DNA of 42,176 nucleotides from an uncultured Oscillospiraceae bacterium. GTDB lineage: Bacteria > Bacillota > Clostridia > Oscillospirales > Oscillospiraceae. Position numbers and translations under genes: made by a program. How positions within the stretch are numbered: position 1 is the stretch's first letter; each line of letters opens with the position of its first letter. The notes beneath the pieces are model-generated. The model was not told where the DNA came from and searched no databases. It saw only the letters and a list, made by a program, of their open reading frames with translations. The DNA lies in contig CANPYX010000021.1 in NCBI GenBank assembly GCA_947588955.1, forward strand, positions 1 to 42,176, given 5' to 3'. Below are positions 16,082 to 23,948 of this stretch, piece after piece.

Positions 16082-16849
16082 TTAAAGCCTGTCCCTGCTC
16101 ATCTCCCACATCGCCACCGACGCCGCTACCGCGGCGTTCAGAGATTCGCACCTTGGCGACATGGGTATTATCACCGTTCCGGCGCAAAGCTCCAAAAGCT
16201 CCTCCGAAAGCCCGGAGCCCTCGTTCCCGATGGCGACTGCCGCCCCGGAAAGGTCCAGCTTCCTTATGTCCACGGCGTCCTTCCGCAGAGCCGCGCCGTA
16301 TACCGGCGTCACCTTTGAAAGCTCCCGAAGCTCCTCCAGCGTGAGCTCCGCCACCCTCTGCCTGAATATCGCCCCCATGGTCGCCCTGACGGTCTTGGGG
16401 TTATAAAGGTCCGCGCACTCCCCCACCAGGTACACCGCCGGTATTCCAAAGGCGTTGGCAGTCCTGAGCACCGTCCCCACATTTCCCGGGTCCTGTATGT
16501 TCTCAAGAATCACCGCCCCGCGAAGCTCCATGTCCACCCGGTCCTTGGGCATTCCCACCGAGAAAACTACGCCCTGGGGCGTCTTCATGGGGGACACCGC
16601 GTCAACTATCTCCCTTGGCGCCGAGTATACCCGGGCAAATTTGGGAAGCTCAAAGGGAATTTTGGCGTCCGTGAGCACCTCCCTCACGTCGGCGCCCCAC
16701 TTGACCGCCTCCTCCAAAAGCTTCAACCCGTCGCAAAGGTACTCCCCGGACTGCCTCCTGTACGCCGCCGACTCTCCCAGCGTTTTCAGGTGCCGTACCC
16801 TGGGGTTTTTCCGGCTCGTGATGTCATATTCAGCCCCCAAGCACAACAC
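16082..16849 (-). CDS. SpoU/TrmH family RNA 2'-O-methyltransferase
   Basis: A protein of up to 255 aa with an N-terminal substrate-binding domain (about 12-95: ITSRKNPRVRHLKTLGES) and a SPOUT knot domain with its three motifs: ENIQDPGNVGTVLRTANAFG, AIGNEGSGLS and IPMSPRCESLNAAVAASVAMWE. It should methylate a ribose in rRNA or tRNA; the exact site is unknown. The start is uncertain: the frame opens with GTG at 16849, 20 bp inside the HAD gene, with further TTG codons after it, none with a strong ribosome-binding site, so translation is probably coupled to the upstream gene. Confidence 0.88.
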   Translation of the reverse strand: MLCLGAEYDITSRKNPRVRHLKTLGESAAYRRQSGEYLCDGLKLLEEAVKWGADVREVLTDAKIPFELPKFARVYSAPREIVDAVSPMKTPQGVVFSVGMPKDRVDMELRGAVILENIQDPGNVGTVLRTANAFGIPAVYLVGECADLYNPKTVRATMGAIFRQRVAELTLEELRELSKVTPVYGAALRKDAVDIRKLDLSGAAVAIGNEGSGLSEELLELCAGTVIIPMSPRCESLNAAVAASVAMWEMSRDRL

Positions 16850-17450
16850 CGCGCCTTTCCAGCTCCCGCTCCGCTTCCTTCGCGGACGTGAAAAGTATCC
16901 CCTCTATGCCCACCTGTCCGGCGCCCCGGACATTGGGCTCCATGTCGTCTAAAAAGACGGTCTCGCCGGGCTCCAGCCCGTACCGCTCCAAAAGTATTTC
17001 GTATATTCTCCTGTCGGGCTTTGTCACGTGGACCCCGAAGGACGCCACGCCCCCGTCAAAGAGCTGAGGAAGCCCTCTTTTTTCAAACTCTCCCCACAGG
17101 TCCCCCGGCATATTCGTAACGCAGTATACCCGATACCCCGAACCCTTCAGCCTGCGGATGAGCGCCACGGTGTCCTCCTTTGTCCCCATCATGTCCTCAA
17201 ACCAGTGCTCCTGGACATACGCCATCTCCTTGCCGAACCCGTCAGCGCGGGCATTATCCAGAACTATGGCGTTGCACTCGCCCCTGTCAGCGATACCCAA
17301 ATCGAATTTTTTCCAGTATTCGCTTTTGAAAAGCTTCTCCATCACATATCCCGCCGCCGGCGAGGTCCCAAAAAGCCCCTCAAGGTAGGCAACCGGGTCG
17401 TACCCCACCACAACGCCGCCGAAATCAAACACCACATTTTTTACCGCCAT
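16830..17450 (-). CDS. HAD superfamily hydrolase (YihX-like sugar phosphatase type)
   Basis: A 206-aa haloacid-dehalogenase-fold phosphatase with an alpha-helical cap after the first motif. Motif I is FDFGGV (nucleophile Asp9; the usual second Asp is Gly, as in YihX-like members). The Thr motif is in CVTNMPG, and motif IV is FLDDMEPN near residue 167. Such enzymes dephosphorylate sugar phosphates or similar small molecules; the substrate is not evident. This is the first gene of the eight-gene operon, with GGGAGAG before the ATG and a consensus promoter at 17486-17514. Confidence 0.85.
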   Translation of the reverse strand: MAVKNVVFDFGGVVVGYDPVAYLEGLFGTSPAAGYVMEKLFKSEYWKKFDLGIADRGECNAIVLDNARADGFGKEMAYVQEHWFEDMMGTKEDTVALIRRLKGSGYRVYCVTNMPGDLWGEFEKRGLPQLFDGGVASFGVHVTKPDRRIYEILLERYGLEPGETVFLDDMEPNVRGAGQVGIEGILFTSAKEAERELERRGVVLGG

Positions 17451-17485
17451 TGTAAAACTCTCCCAAAATTCCTTTGTTCCTCTCG

Positions 17486-17514
17486 ATTATACAATATCAA
17501 TGCGATTTATGCAA
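17486..17514 (-). promoter_or_regulatory. Promoter of the eight-gene housekeeping operon
   Basis: Minus-strand TTGCAT (17514-17509), 17-bp spacer, TATAAT (17491-17486), 36 bp before the HAD start codon. Genes downstream to 8431 are separated by at most about 37 bp or overlap, with no internal terminator seen. Confidence 0.75.
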
Positions 17515-17521
17515 GCAAAGA

Positions 17522-17548
17522 AATTCACCCGGACAAACCGGGTGAATT
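17522..17548 (-). terminator. Terminator of rpe-recR
   Basis: Perfect 11-bp stem AATTCACCCGG (17522-17532) / CCGGGTGAATT (17538-17548), 2 bp after the recR stop. On the minus strand it is followed by TTCTTTGC. It ends just 7 bp before the -35 of the next operon. Confidence 0.75.
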
Positions 17549-17550
17549 GT

Positions 17551-18150
17551 TTAAATCTCCTGCCGTCCCTCAAGGGCGCGCATGAGTGTGGCGTCGTCGG
17601 CAAACTCCAGGCTCGCGCCCACGGGTATGCCGTAGGCAAGGCGCGTCACCTTCACCCCGAAGGGCCTGATGAGGCGGGAGATATACTTTGCGGTCGTCTC
17701 GCCCTCGGTGTCCGGGTTCATGGCCATTATGACCTCGCGCACCTCTCCCCCAGCGACCCGGTCCACCAGCTCCTTGATGCGTATGTCGTCGGGACCTATT
17801 CGGTTAAGCGGCGATATGACCCCGTGGAGCACGTGATATTTCCCCTTGTACTCCCCCGCCCGCTCAATGGCGGCGACATCCTTGGGGCTTGCCACAACGC
17901 ATATGACTCCCCCGTCCCGCAGCTGCGAGCGGCAGACGGCGCACTCCTCGGCGTCGGTGAGGTTCTGGCAGACCTTGCAGGTGTGTACCTTCTCCCTGGC
18001 GTTCACTATCGCCGCGGCAAAGGCCTTTGCCTCCTCCTCCGGCAGCGCCAGGATGTGGAATGCCAGCCTTTGCGCGGATTTGAGCCCCACCCCCGGAAGG
18101 GAGGCGAAGCGTTCCACAAGCTCGTCTAAAGCGGAAGGAAAAAAGCTCAT
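17551..18150 (-). CDS. recR: Recombination mediator RecR
   Basis: A 199-aa protein working with RecO/RecF to load RecA at gaps. The order is an N-terminal HhH (LPGVGLKSAQRLAFHIL at 18-34), a C4 zinc finger (Cys58, Cys61, Cys70, Cys73), a Toprim domain (ICVVASPKDVAAIE then MNPDTEGETTAKYI) and a C-terminal Walker-B-like segment (TRLAYGIPVGASLEFAD). The length is standard. It overlaps rpe by 4 bp (18147-18150). It is not next to dnaX here, unlike in many Firmicutes. Confidence 0.96.
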   Translation of the reverse strand: MSFFPSALDELVERFASLPGVGLKSAQRLAFHILALPEEEAKAFAAAIVNAREKVHTCKVCQNLTDAEECAVCRSQLRDGGVICVVASPKDVAAIERAGEYKGKYHVLHGVISPLNRIGPDDIRIKELVDRVAGGEVREVIMAMNPDTEGETTAKYISRLIRPFGVKVTRLAYGIPVGASLEFADDATLMRALEGRQEI

Positions 18151-18797
18151 TTCAAACCCCTCAAATATTCTATCTCCCCGCGCCTGTCAGCGGACCTGAA
18201 AATAAAGCTCCCCGCGACAAGGGCGTTTGCCCCGGCGTCCACGCATATTCTCCCCGTCTCTCGGTTCACGCCGCCGTCCACCTCCACGTCACAGCTTATG
18301 CCCAGCCTCTCGGCAAGGGCGCGAGCCTCAGTCATCTTGGGCACCGCCTCGTAAATGAAGCTCTGTCCGCCGAAGCCCGGCTCCACCGCCATGATTAGTA
18401 TGTTGTCCAAAAGCTCCGCGAAGGGCTCCAGCGCCGAAACGGGCGTTGCGGGCTTTACCGAGAGCCCGACCCTCTTTCCCTTTGCCTTCACCGCCATTAT
18501 GGCGCGCCGTATCTCCTCCGGCTCGTCGGCCTCCACGTGGAAGGTCACCGTGTCCGCGCCCATGTCGCAAAATCGCTCAACAAGACGCCCCGGCTTTATT
18601 ATCATAAGATGCACGTCCAGCGGCAGCCGCGTCGCCTCCCTCACAGCCTTCAAAACCGGCAGTCCAAAGGAGATGTTTGGTACAAACACTCCGTCCATCA
18701 CGTCAAAGTGGAGCATATCGGCCGATTCTACCGACTGTATCTCCGCTCCGAGCTCAGTAAAATCTGCCGCCAAAAGCGACGGCGATACCTTTGCCAT
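18147..18797 (-). CDS. rpe: Ribulose-phosphate 3-epimerase
   Basis: A 216-aa TIM-barrel enzyme interconverting ribulose-5-P and xylulose-5-P in the pentose phosphate pathway. Visible markers are SPSLLAADF at 5-13, His30/Asp32 (MLHFDVMDG), His63 (DVHLMI), the phosphate-binding GFGGQSF and the catalytic Asp in DVEVDGGVN. The start at 18797 (MAKVSPSLL) is chosen because GGAGG lies 6 bp upstream and the protein length matches the family; the frame remains open 32 more codons into the structured leader. Confidence 0.95.
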   Translation of the reverse strand: MAKVSPSLLAADFTELGAEIQSVESADMLHFDVMDGVFVPNISFGLPVLKAVREATRLPLDVHLMIIKPGRLVERFCDMGADTVTFHVEADEPEEIRRAIMAVKAKGKRVGLSVKPATPVSALEPFAELLDNILIMAVEPGFGGQSFIYEAVPKMTEARALAERLGISCDVEVDGGVNRETGRICVDAGANALVAGSFIFRSADRRGEIEYLRGLK

Positions 18798-18815
18798 GCT
18801 TGACCTCCAGGGTAA

Positions 18816-18919
18816 CCGGGGACCTCCCCCCGGCATAAAATTAAATAGCCGGCCGGCGCCGACCGGCTTTGACATAGGGGACACGGGAGACACGGCGGTA
18901 TACCGCCCCTCCCGCCCCC
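18816..18919 (-). promoter_or_regulatory. Structured 5' leader of rpe-recR
   Basis: Three stable stems lie between the promoter and rpe. One is a long hairpin at 18877-18919 with apex GGCGGTATACCGCC (18894-18907) and flanking CGGGAG/CTCCCG. The second is an almost self-complementary GC block at 18848-18867. The third is CCGGGG/CCCCGG at 18816-18833, whose six-base loop reads GGAGGT on the transcript, i.e. a Shine-Dalgarno-like sequence about 25 nt before the real one. No known riboswitch was recognised. A regulatory role is inference. Confidence 0.45.
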
Positions 18920-18939
18920 ATCGGGCTTTATTCTACATT

Positions 18940-18967
18940 ATTATACACCTAAAACCCCCGCTGTCAA
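18940..18967 (-). promoter_or_regulatory. Promoter of rpe-recR
   Basis: Minus-strand TTGACA (18967-18962), 16-bp spacer, TATAAT (18945-18940): two perfect hexamers. The transcript start near 18933 gives a leader of about 136 nt. Confidence 0.8.
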
Positions 18968-19023
18968 GTGATCCGAATCCTTTCAGACTGTAGACAAACC
19001 CCAGAAAAGAGTGAGGTCCCTTA

Positions 19024-19208
19024 TCAAATATTTTTCCGGCGGCATGTACGTCGGAAAAATCACCTCTTGTCGCGCAAGTGTGTCGCCTCCGGCGACGCGC
19101 GCCGCGCGACAGCAGGAAAGCCCCCGTGAAAGGTCCGCAGACCTTTCACGGGGGCTTTCCGCACGTTCCCCTAAACCCAAAAAAAGGGCAAAGCCCTTTT
19201 TTGGGTTT
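19024..19208 (+). repeat. Structured intergenic element, copy 2 (four hairpins)
   Basis: Same order as the copy at 2020-2193. H1 is 19031-19059. H2 is 19068-19111 with inner stem GTCGCC-TCC-GGCGAC (19082-19096). H3 is 19115-19160 (21-bp stem, loop CGCA). The linker is GCACGTTCCCC. H4 is 19173-19208, with loop AAA. Linkers and loops match copy 1 almost base for base, while the H3 and H4 stems have different sequences but keep pairing, and H2 shows a C-to-T change matched by G-to-A. H4 overlaps the stop codon of the convergent GH32 gene. No gene reads into the element from the left (rpe diverges). Confidence 0.85.
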
Positions 19209-21564
19209 AAAATATTCCCCCCATCCTCGCCACGTACAGCTCCTCGATGGTCACGTTCCCCGTGGCAAAGAGGTCCATTCCGTGGGACTCTGGATCGTCT
19301 GTGTACGCCCTGATGCTCAGCGCCTTGGCGTCGTTGAAGAAGCCCTCCACCAGCGACCTGTCAACGTAGATCTCCATTGTGAGCTTCCCGTCCGGGGCGG
19401 CGAGCGCCCCAGAGGCGGTGGAGGCCTTACAGCCCTCGCCCTTGTTTTCCGTGTGCCCTGAGATAGTCCCCTCGCCCACGTCATAGGTGTAGGTCGTGGC
19501 GTCCCACTTGCCGCCCTGCTTCAGGCTTATCCCAAACTCCGACGCGCCCGAGACGTCAGCGGTGAGGCGTATGTACAGCATATCCTCATCTATCCCCTCC
19601 AACGCGGCGTTGGCGTCCTCAATACTCACGTTCTCAAGATCCGCCAGCGTCTCCTCCTCCAGTGTCGCGAGTGTGTCGATGGGCGAGATCATCATGTCCG
19701 ACCCGTCGTCGGAGAGCCATATCCTCCTGGCGATCCCCACGGTGTGCGCCCAGCCGGAGGCGCCCTGCTCGGCGGCGCCCCTCTGGTCCTGCATAATGGA
19801 AAACATATATATGTCCCCGCTCACGGGGTCCACAAGGCACGACGGCCCCGTAAACACGTTAGCGCCGTAATCAAGCAGCCTCGGCTGTTCGCCGAACTCC
19901 GGGTCCGGCGTAAATTTGCCGCTCTCGGCGTCAAAATCCCCCAGCCAGTAGTAAACCTTGTTGTCCGCAGAGGACGCGGGAGCCGGAGATATGGAGAAGA
20001 AATATTTCGTTACCGTCCCCGCCTCGTTGCTGACGGGCAGCAGTATGGGCAGCTCCCAGGATGTCCCGTAAAGCGAGGACTGGTTCGGCATCTCATACAC
20101 AGGCCCCTTGTAGACCCAATTCTGCTCCACCGTCCCGTCGTCCTTCAGCTCCAGTGTGTCGGAGGTGTATAGCAGCGCCGTGCCCCCGTTTGTGGTGGCG
20201 GAGCCAGAGCAGACCACCATGTACCAGCTGTCCCCCTCCTTCCATATGGAGGGGTCCCTGAACTCGCCCGCGCGCCCCTGGCCCTGCTGCTGTATGACTG
20301 CCAGCTCGTCGCATATCACCCAGTCCGTGAGCTCCGGGTCATTGAGGTCCGCCGGGTACGCCACGCCGATATTCTGATTCGATATGAGCCCCGGCGTGTC
20401 CCGGAAGGCGTCGTTGCCCGCGGTGAAGAACAGGAGCGGCACGCCGTTTTTGTCAAGCGCCGCCCCGCCTGACCACACCCCGTCGGGCACTACCGAGCCC
20501 TCGGTGGGCGTTATGGCCTCCTTCACGGGCCGCCAATTCACCATATCCTCGCTCACCATGTGTCCCCAGCAGATATTCCGCCAATAGGAGCCCGTCATGT
20601 TCTCCTGGAAGAACAGATGGTACACCCCGTTGTAGTACACCGGCGCGTGGGGCTCGTTCATCCAGAACTGATAGGGCCCCGCGTGGAACTGCGGGCGCGT
20701 GTAGTCGCCGGTGAGTATGTTCTGGAGCCAAATGTCCGAAAACTCTATCTCCGGGACCTTCACACCGTCGTAATATTCCTTTATCTCCTCAGCCGTAAGC
20801 GCCGTGGACCAGAGCTTCACCTCGTCCAGATAACCGCTGGCGGCGTTGACGTTCCCCGCCACCAGGTTCTCCACCGGGTTCTGGTTGCGCCCCACGGTAA
20901 GCCCCTTGTTGTTGGCGCCGACTATGTCCCCGCCGGAGAAGCCGGAGCCCACGAGCTCGCCGTTCAAGTAGAGGCACATCTTCCCCTCGTCCTCGTCGTA
21001 GGTCGCGGTCACCAGGTTCCAGGCGTACTTCTGGAGCCTCGCCTCGTCGGACCAGACCGACAGCCACTCGTAGCCCGTGCCCACCTGGAAGCTGAGCCGC
21101 CCGAATCTCTCATAGCCCAGAATGAAGCCCTTCTTGGCGTCCTTGTCGAACTGGCAGACTATGCCCGTGAGGGAGTCCGTCCCGTTCTCAGCGGCGTGGG
21201 GGTCGTCCCATTCAAAGGTCCTGGGCGCTATCCACGCCTGTACCGTGAGTGCGGGACCCTCCACGGTCACGTCGTTGCGCTTATAGCTCACATAGGTGCT
21301 TGTGCCGTCAAGGAGCACGCACCCGCCGCTTATTCCCTCCTCCCGCCACTGGGGTTCCTGGTCCTCCATATACGTGGCGTGGGAAAACTGATAGCTCAGA
21401 TCGCTATCCGGCAGCTTGCCCGCGGAGTCCTTGACGGTGGTGCCGGAGCCCTCGTCAAACGCCAGGTGCGCTATGAGCTCCTTGCTGTGCGCGCCCCCTC
21501 CGCAGGAGGCGAGCACCAGCACCATACAAAGTACAAGTGCGGCAAGCGCAAAGCATTTTTTCAC
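19207..21564 (-). CDS. Exported lipoprotein with LamG-type and GH32 domains
   Basis: A 785-aa surface lipoprotein. The lipobox is LASC with Cys21. Residues about 28-265 form a LamG/concanavalin-like domain (AHLAFDEGSGTTVKDSAG; LTVQAWIAPRTF; GYLDEVKLWSTALTAEEI), and about 285-620 a GH32 five-bladed propeller, followed by the GH32 C-terminal beta-sandwich (EIYVDRSLVEGFF). GH32 enzymes cleave fructans or sucrose. Catalytic positions: WMNEPHAP at 301-308 carries Glu304 where the family nucleophile Asp is expected, RDP is intact at 436-438, and the acid/base Glu504 is in SWELP instead of WECP. The start is the GTG at 21564 (AAGGAG 7 bp upstream), not the TTG at 21585. It is co-transcribed with the 732-aa lipoprotein. 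Confidence 0.82.
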   Translation of the reverse strand: MKKCFALAALVLCMVLVLASCGGGAHSKELIAHLAFDEGSGTTVKDSAGKLPDSDLSYQFSHATYMEDQEPQWREEGISGGCVLLDGTSTYVSYKRNDVTVEGPALTVQAWIAPRTFEWDDPHAAENGTDSLTGIVCQFDKDAKKGFILGYERFGRLSFQVGTGYEWLSVWSDEARLQKYAWNLVTATYDEDEGKMCLYLNGELVGSGFSGGDIVGANNKGLTVGRNQNPVENLVAGNVNAASGYLDEVKLWSTALTAEEIKEYYDGVKVPEIEFSDIWLQNILTGDYTRPQFHAGPYQFWMNEPHAPVYYNGVYHLFFQENMTGSYWRNICWGHMVSEDMVNWRPVKEAITPTEGSVVPDGVWSGGAALDKNGVPLLFFTAGNDAFRDTPGLISNQNIGVAYPADLNDPELTDWVICDELAVIQQQGQGRAGEFRDPSIWKEGDSWYMVVCSGSATTNGGTALLYTSDTLELKDDGTVEQNWVYKGPVYEMPNQSSLYGTSWELPILLPVSNEAGTVTKYFFSISPAPASSADNKVYYWLGDFDAESGKFTPDPEFGEQPRLLDYGANVFTGPSCLVDPVSGDIYMFSIMQDQRGAAEQGASGWAHTVGIARRIWLSDDGSDMMISPIDTLATLEEETLADLENVSIEDANAALEGIDEDMLYIRLTADVSGASEFGISLKQGGKWDATTYTYDVGEGTISGHTENKGEGCKASTASGALAAPDGKLTMEIYVDRSLVEGFFNDAKALSIRAYTDDPESHGMDLFATGNVTIEELYVARMGGIF

Positions 21565-21600
21565 GTTAATTCTCCTTCCTGCCAAAGCTTTTTTGAAATC

Positions 21601-21624
21601 GCCGGGAGCCTCGCGGCTCCCGGC
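21601..21624 (-). terminator. Intercistronic hairpin before the LamG-GH32 gene
   Basis: Perfect 10-bp stem GCCGGGAGCC / GGCTCCCGGC with a 4-base loop, 29 bp after the lipoprotein stop codon and 36 bp before the GH32 start. There is no clean T-run on the transcript side, so it more likely protects the 3' end of the upstream message or partially attenuates than terminates fully. Confidence 0.55.
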
Positions 21625-21653
21625 AAACGGGGAGGAATGATGAGAAAGACAGA

Positions 21654-23852
21654 TTACAAAAGATTGTCAGCCAGCTGCCAGGGTATCTGGATTTCCACGG
21701 CCTGTTCCTCGGCGGTGTGGCCGTCCATGACGGTGTCGGCCATGCTCGCCACATCGGGGGCCGTCTCGTAATAGGTCACGACCTCGTCAAAGAACCCGTG
21801 GGCCCAGGGTGTGGTGACCTCCTCGTCGCACAGGACGATGTAGAGCTCCTCGCCGATATGGTCGGAGAGGTCCATGACGTAGGTGGCCATGTCGCCCCAG
21901 GAGCCGCCCTGCCCCACGTGGGGGAAGCCCGCGTCGTTGAAGCGGTTCTGCTTGTAGTACCCGATCTCAGTGCCGTCGGCCTTGCAGACGCGCACCGCCG
22001 AGGCGGAGCCGCCCATGCGGACGGAGATGAAGCCGGAGCCCGCCAGGGTGAAGTCGGTAGACCGGACGGACCAGGTGCCGCCCTCGTCAATGCCGGTGTT
22101 GAAGCCGTCCAGGTGGTAATTTCCTGCCTGGTTGTAGGGCATCTCCTCGCCCCAGTAGGTGGCGGCGCTGATGACGCCGGTGGGATTGCCGTCCACGATG
22201 CTCCAGCCGTCGGTGAGGACCGTCCAGCCCGCCAGGTTGCCGGACTCAAAGCCTCCGTTGGCAACGCTGTTGTGATCCGCCATTGCGATGACCGTAAACG
22301 CGGCCTCGGCCGTCTTGCCCTCGTAGGAGGCGGCGTAGGTCACGGTGTACGCGCCGGGGGCGCTCATGTCCACCGCGTCAAAGCCGGCTGTGAGCTCCGT
22401 CCCGTCGGGGGCGGCGACCTTCGTCACGGCAATGTCCGTCACCGCGTCGCTTCCGAAGCTGGCGGAGACGTCGGAGAGATACGCCGTCACGTCCACGGTG
22501 CCGCAGTCCACCACCTGGTTCTTCGCGTAGGAGGTGACCGTCAGGGACTTCAAAGGCACGGGATACGGATAGTTGGAGTAGTAATTGCGCAGTGAGGTGA
22601 GGTCGTCATAGGACGCGGAGGTGTATGTCTCGTTCTGGATCTTCTCCATCTGCTCCACCTCCAGCGCGCCAACCTCGTCGGCGGTGAGGGACACGCGGAA
22701 GTCGTCCACGTTAATGAAGGCGAAGCCTCCCTTGGAGCCGTCGTTGGCGTCCACGACCTTCATATAGCACACCCGGCCTATGTAGTCGCTTGCGTCAACG
22801 TACATACGCAGGAGCGTCAGCGCCAGGGCGGGGTCGGAGAAGTAGGTGTTCTCCACCTTTATAAGCTCCTCGTCGGTGTTGCCGTCGCACAGCGCCACAT
22901 AGGAGCCGCCGTTGCCGGAGCCCATCATGAAGGTGATGTACCCGTCGCCTCCCAGGGTGAACTTGGTGGAGCGGATGGCGCCCGTCAGGTTCTCCGCGGT
23001 GGCGCCGTTGTTGGAGCCGTCCAGGTAGTAATTCCCCTCGCCGTAAACCGCCCTGTCGTCCCAGTAGTACTGGCTCGTGGGCACAACGTTGGCGATGGTC
23101 AGCGCCGAGCCGTCAAGGAGCTTCCAGCCGGTGAGAACGCCGTTCTCCAGGTCGCACTCCTCAAAGCCGCCGTTAACGATGGTCGTGGAGGTCTCGTCCT
23201 CCTCAAAGGGCTTCTCACCGTACTTCTCTATCTGCGCCTCGTACTCAGCCTGGGCGGCGGCGACCTCCGCGTCGTCCCGGCAGACCTTGAAGGCGTCAAA
23301 GTTGAGATAGGCGTAATCACTGCCGTCGTCGTTGTCCGTTATCCTGATGTAGATCTCCTTGCCCACGTGGGCGGAGAGGTCCGCCACGTGCGTCAGCAGG
23401 TGGTCCTTTATGTACATACCGTCGCAGTCGGTATTTCCGATCTTCGCCAAAACGGTGTCGGAGCCTGACTCGATGAACTCCACGTAGCACTTCTCCGGGT
23501 CCTTTCCGGCGCCTATCTTAAAGGAGATAAAGCCGTTGCCGCCCAGCTTGAAGACGTCCGAGGTAAGTGTACCCTTCATAACCGGGTTGCCGCCCTTAGC
23601 GCCGGAGAAGTAGTATTCCCCCGACTTCTCCATTGGAACGCCGTTGATCCTCTCGTCCTTCACAACGCCCCGGAAGTTGAAGGCGGCGTCCTCGCGGGTC
23701 CAGCCCACCCAGTTGCCGGCGGACACGTCCTCCAGGTCCCCGTTCACGATGTCCTCCGCCGCGCCGCCGGACTTTTCTCCGCAGGCGGCAAGCGACAGGA
23801 CCATGGCAATGGCAAGCGCCAGTGCCGGGAGCTTTTTCATTTTCATTTTCAT
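21654..23852 (-). CDS. Exported lipoprotein with three related beta-sandwich-like modules, probable fructan-binding protein
   Basis: A 732-aa lipoprotein with lipobox LAAC and Cys24. Three homologous modules are visible at about 35-190, 215-395 and 535-705. Each begins NG(D/G)FE...GW, continues with a FxLGGxGFISFxxGxG strand pair, and ends with a DLSxHIGxExYI block followed by FD or VD. This layout resembles galactose-binding-like carbohydrate-binding modules. Between modules 2 and 3, at about 425-530, is an Ig-like segment (TDIAVTKVAAPDGTELTAGF ... GAYTVTYAA). No catalytic motif was seen. The location upstream of an exported GH32 enzyme and the shared operator suggest a surface fructan-binding role, which is inference. 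AGAGGG lies 6 bp before the ATG. Confidence 0.7.
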   Translation of the reverse strand: MKMKMKKLPALALAIAMVLSLAACGEKSGGAAEDIVNGDLEDVSAGNWVGWTREDAAFNFRGVVKDERINGVPMEKSGEYYFSGAKGGNPVMKGTLTSDVFKLGGNGFISFKIGAGKDPEKCYVEFIESGSDTVLAKIGNTDCDGMYIKDHLLTHVADLSAHVGKEIYIRITDNDDGSDYAYLNFDAFKVCRDDAEVAAAQAEYEAQIEKYGEKPFEEDETSTTIVNGGFEECDLENGVLTGWKLLDGSALTIANVVPTSQYYWDDRAVYGEGNYYLDGSNNGATAENLTGAIRSTKFTLGGDGYITFMMGSGNGGSYVALCDGNTDEELIKVENTYFSDPALALTLLRMYVDASDYIGRVCYMKVVDANDGSKGGFAFINVDDFRVSLTADEVGALEVEQMEKIQNETYTSASYDDLTSLRNYYSNYPYPVPLKSLTVTSYAKNQVVDCGTVDVTAYLSDVSASFGSDAVTDIAVTKVAAPDGTELTAGFDAVDMSAPGAYTVTYAASYEGKTAEAAFTVIAMADHNSVANGGFESGNLAGWTVLTDGWSIVDGNPTGVISAATYWGEEMPYNQAGNYHLDGFNTGIDEGGTWSVRSTDFTLAGSGFISVRMGGSASAVRVCKADGTEIGYYKQNRFNDAGFPHVGQGGSWGDMATYVMDLSDHIGEELYIVLCDEEVTTPWAHGFFDEVVTYYETAPDVASMADTVMDGHTAEEQAVEIQIPWQLADNLL

Positions 23853-23914
23853 ATCGGTCCCTCTTGATCTAAGATTTCATTCCGGCTTGGCGGACCGGAC
23901 GGCAGGGATTGGTC

Positions 23915-23934
23915 CATGAAATAACGTTTCACGT
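23915..23934 (-). promoter_or_regulatory. LacI-type operator A
   Basis: CATGAAATAACGTTTCACG on the plus strand, an imperfect palindrome with arms CATGAAA and TTTCACG. It lies 15 bp downstream of the -10 box of the lipoprotein/GH32 promoter, where binding would block transcription initiation or early elongation. An 18-of-19 match is at 28363-28382. Confidence 0.75.
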
Positions 23935-23948
23935 TGTAGAACAATTGA

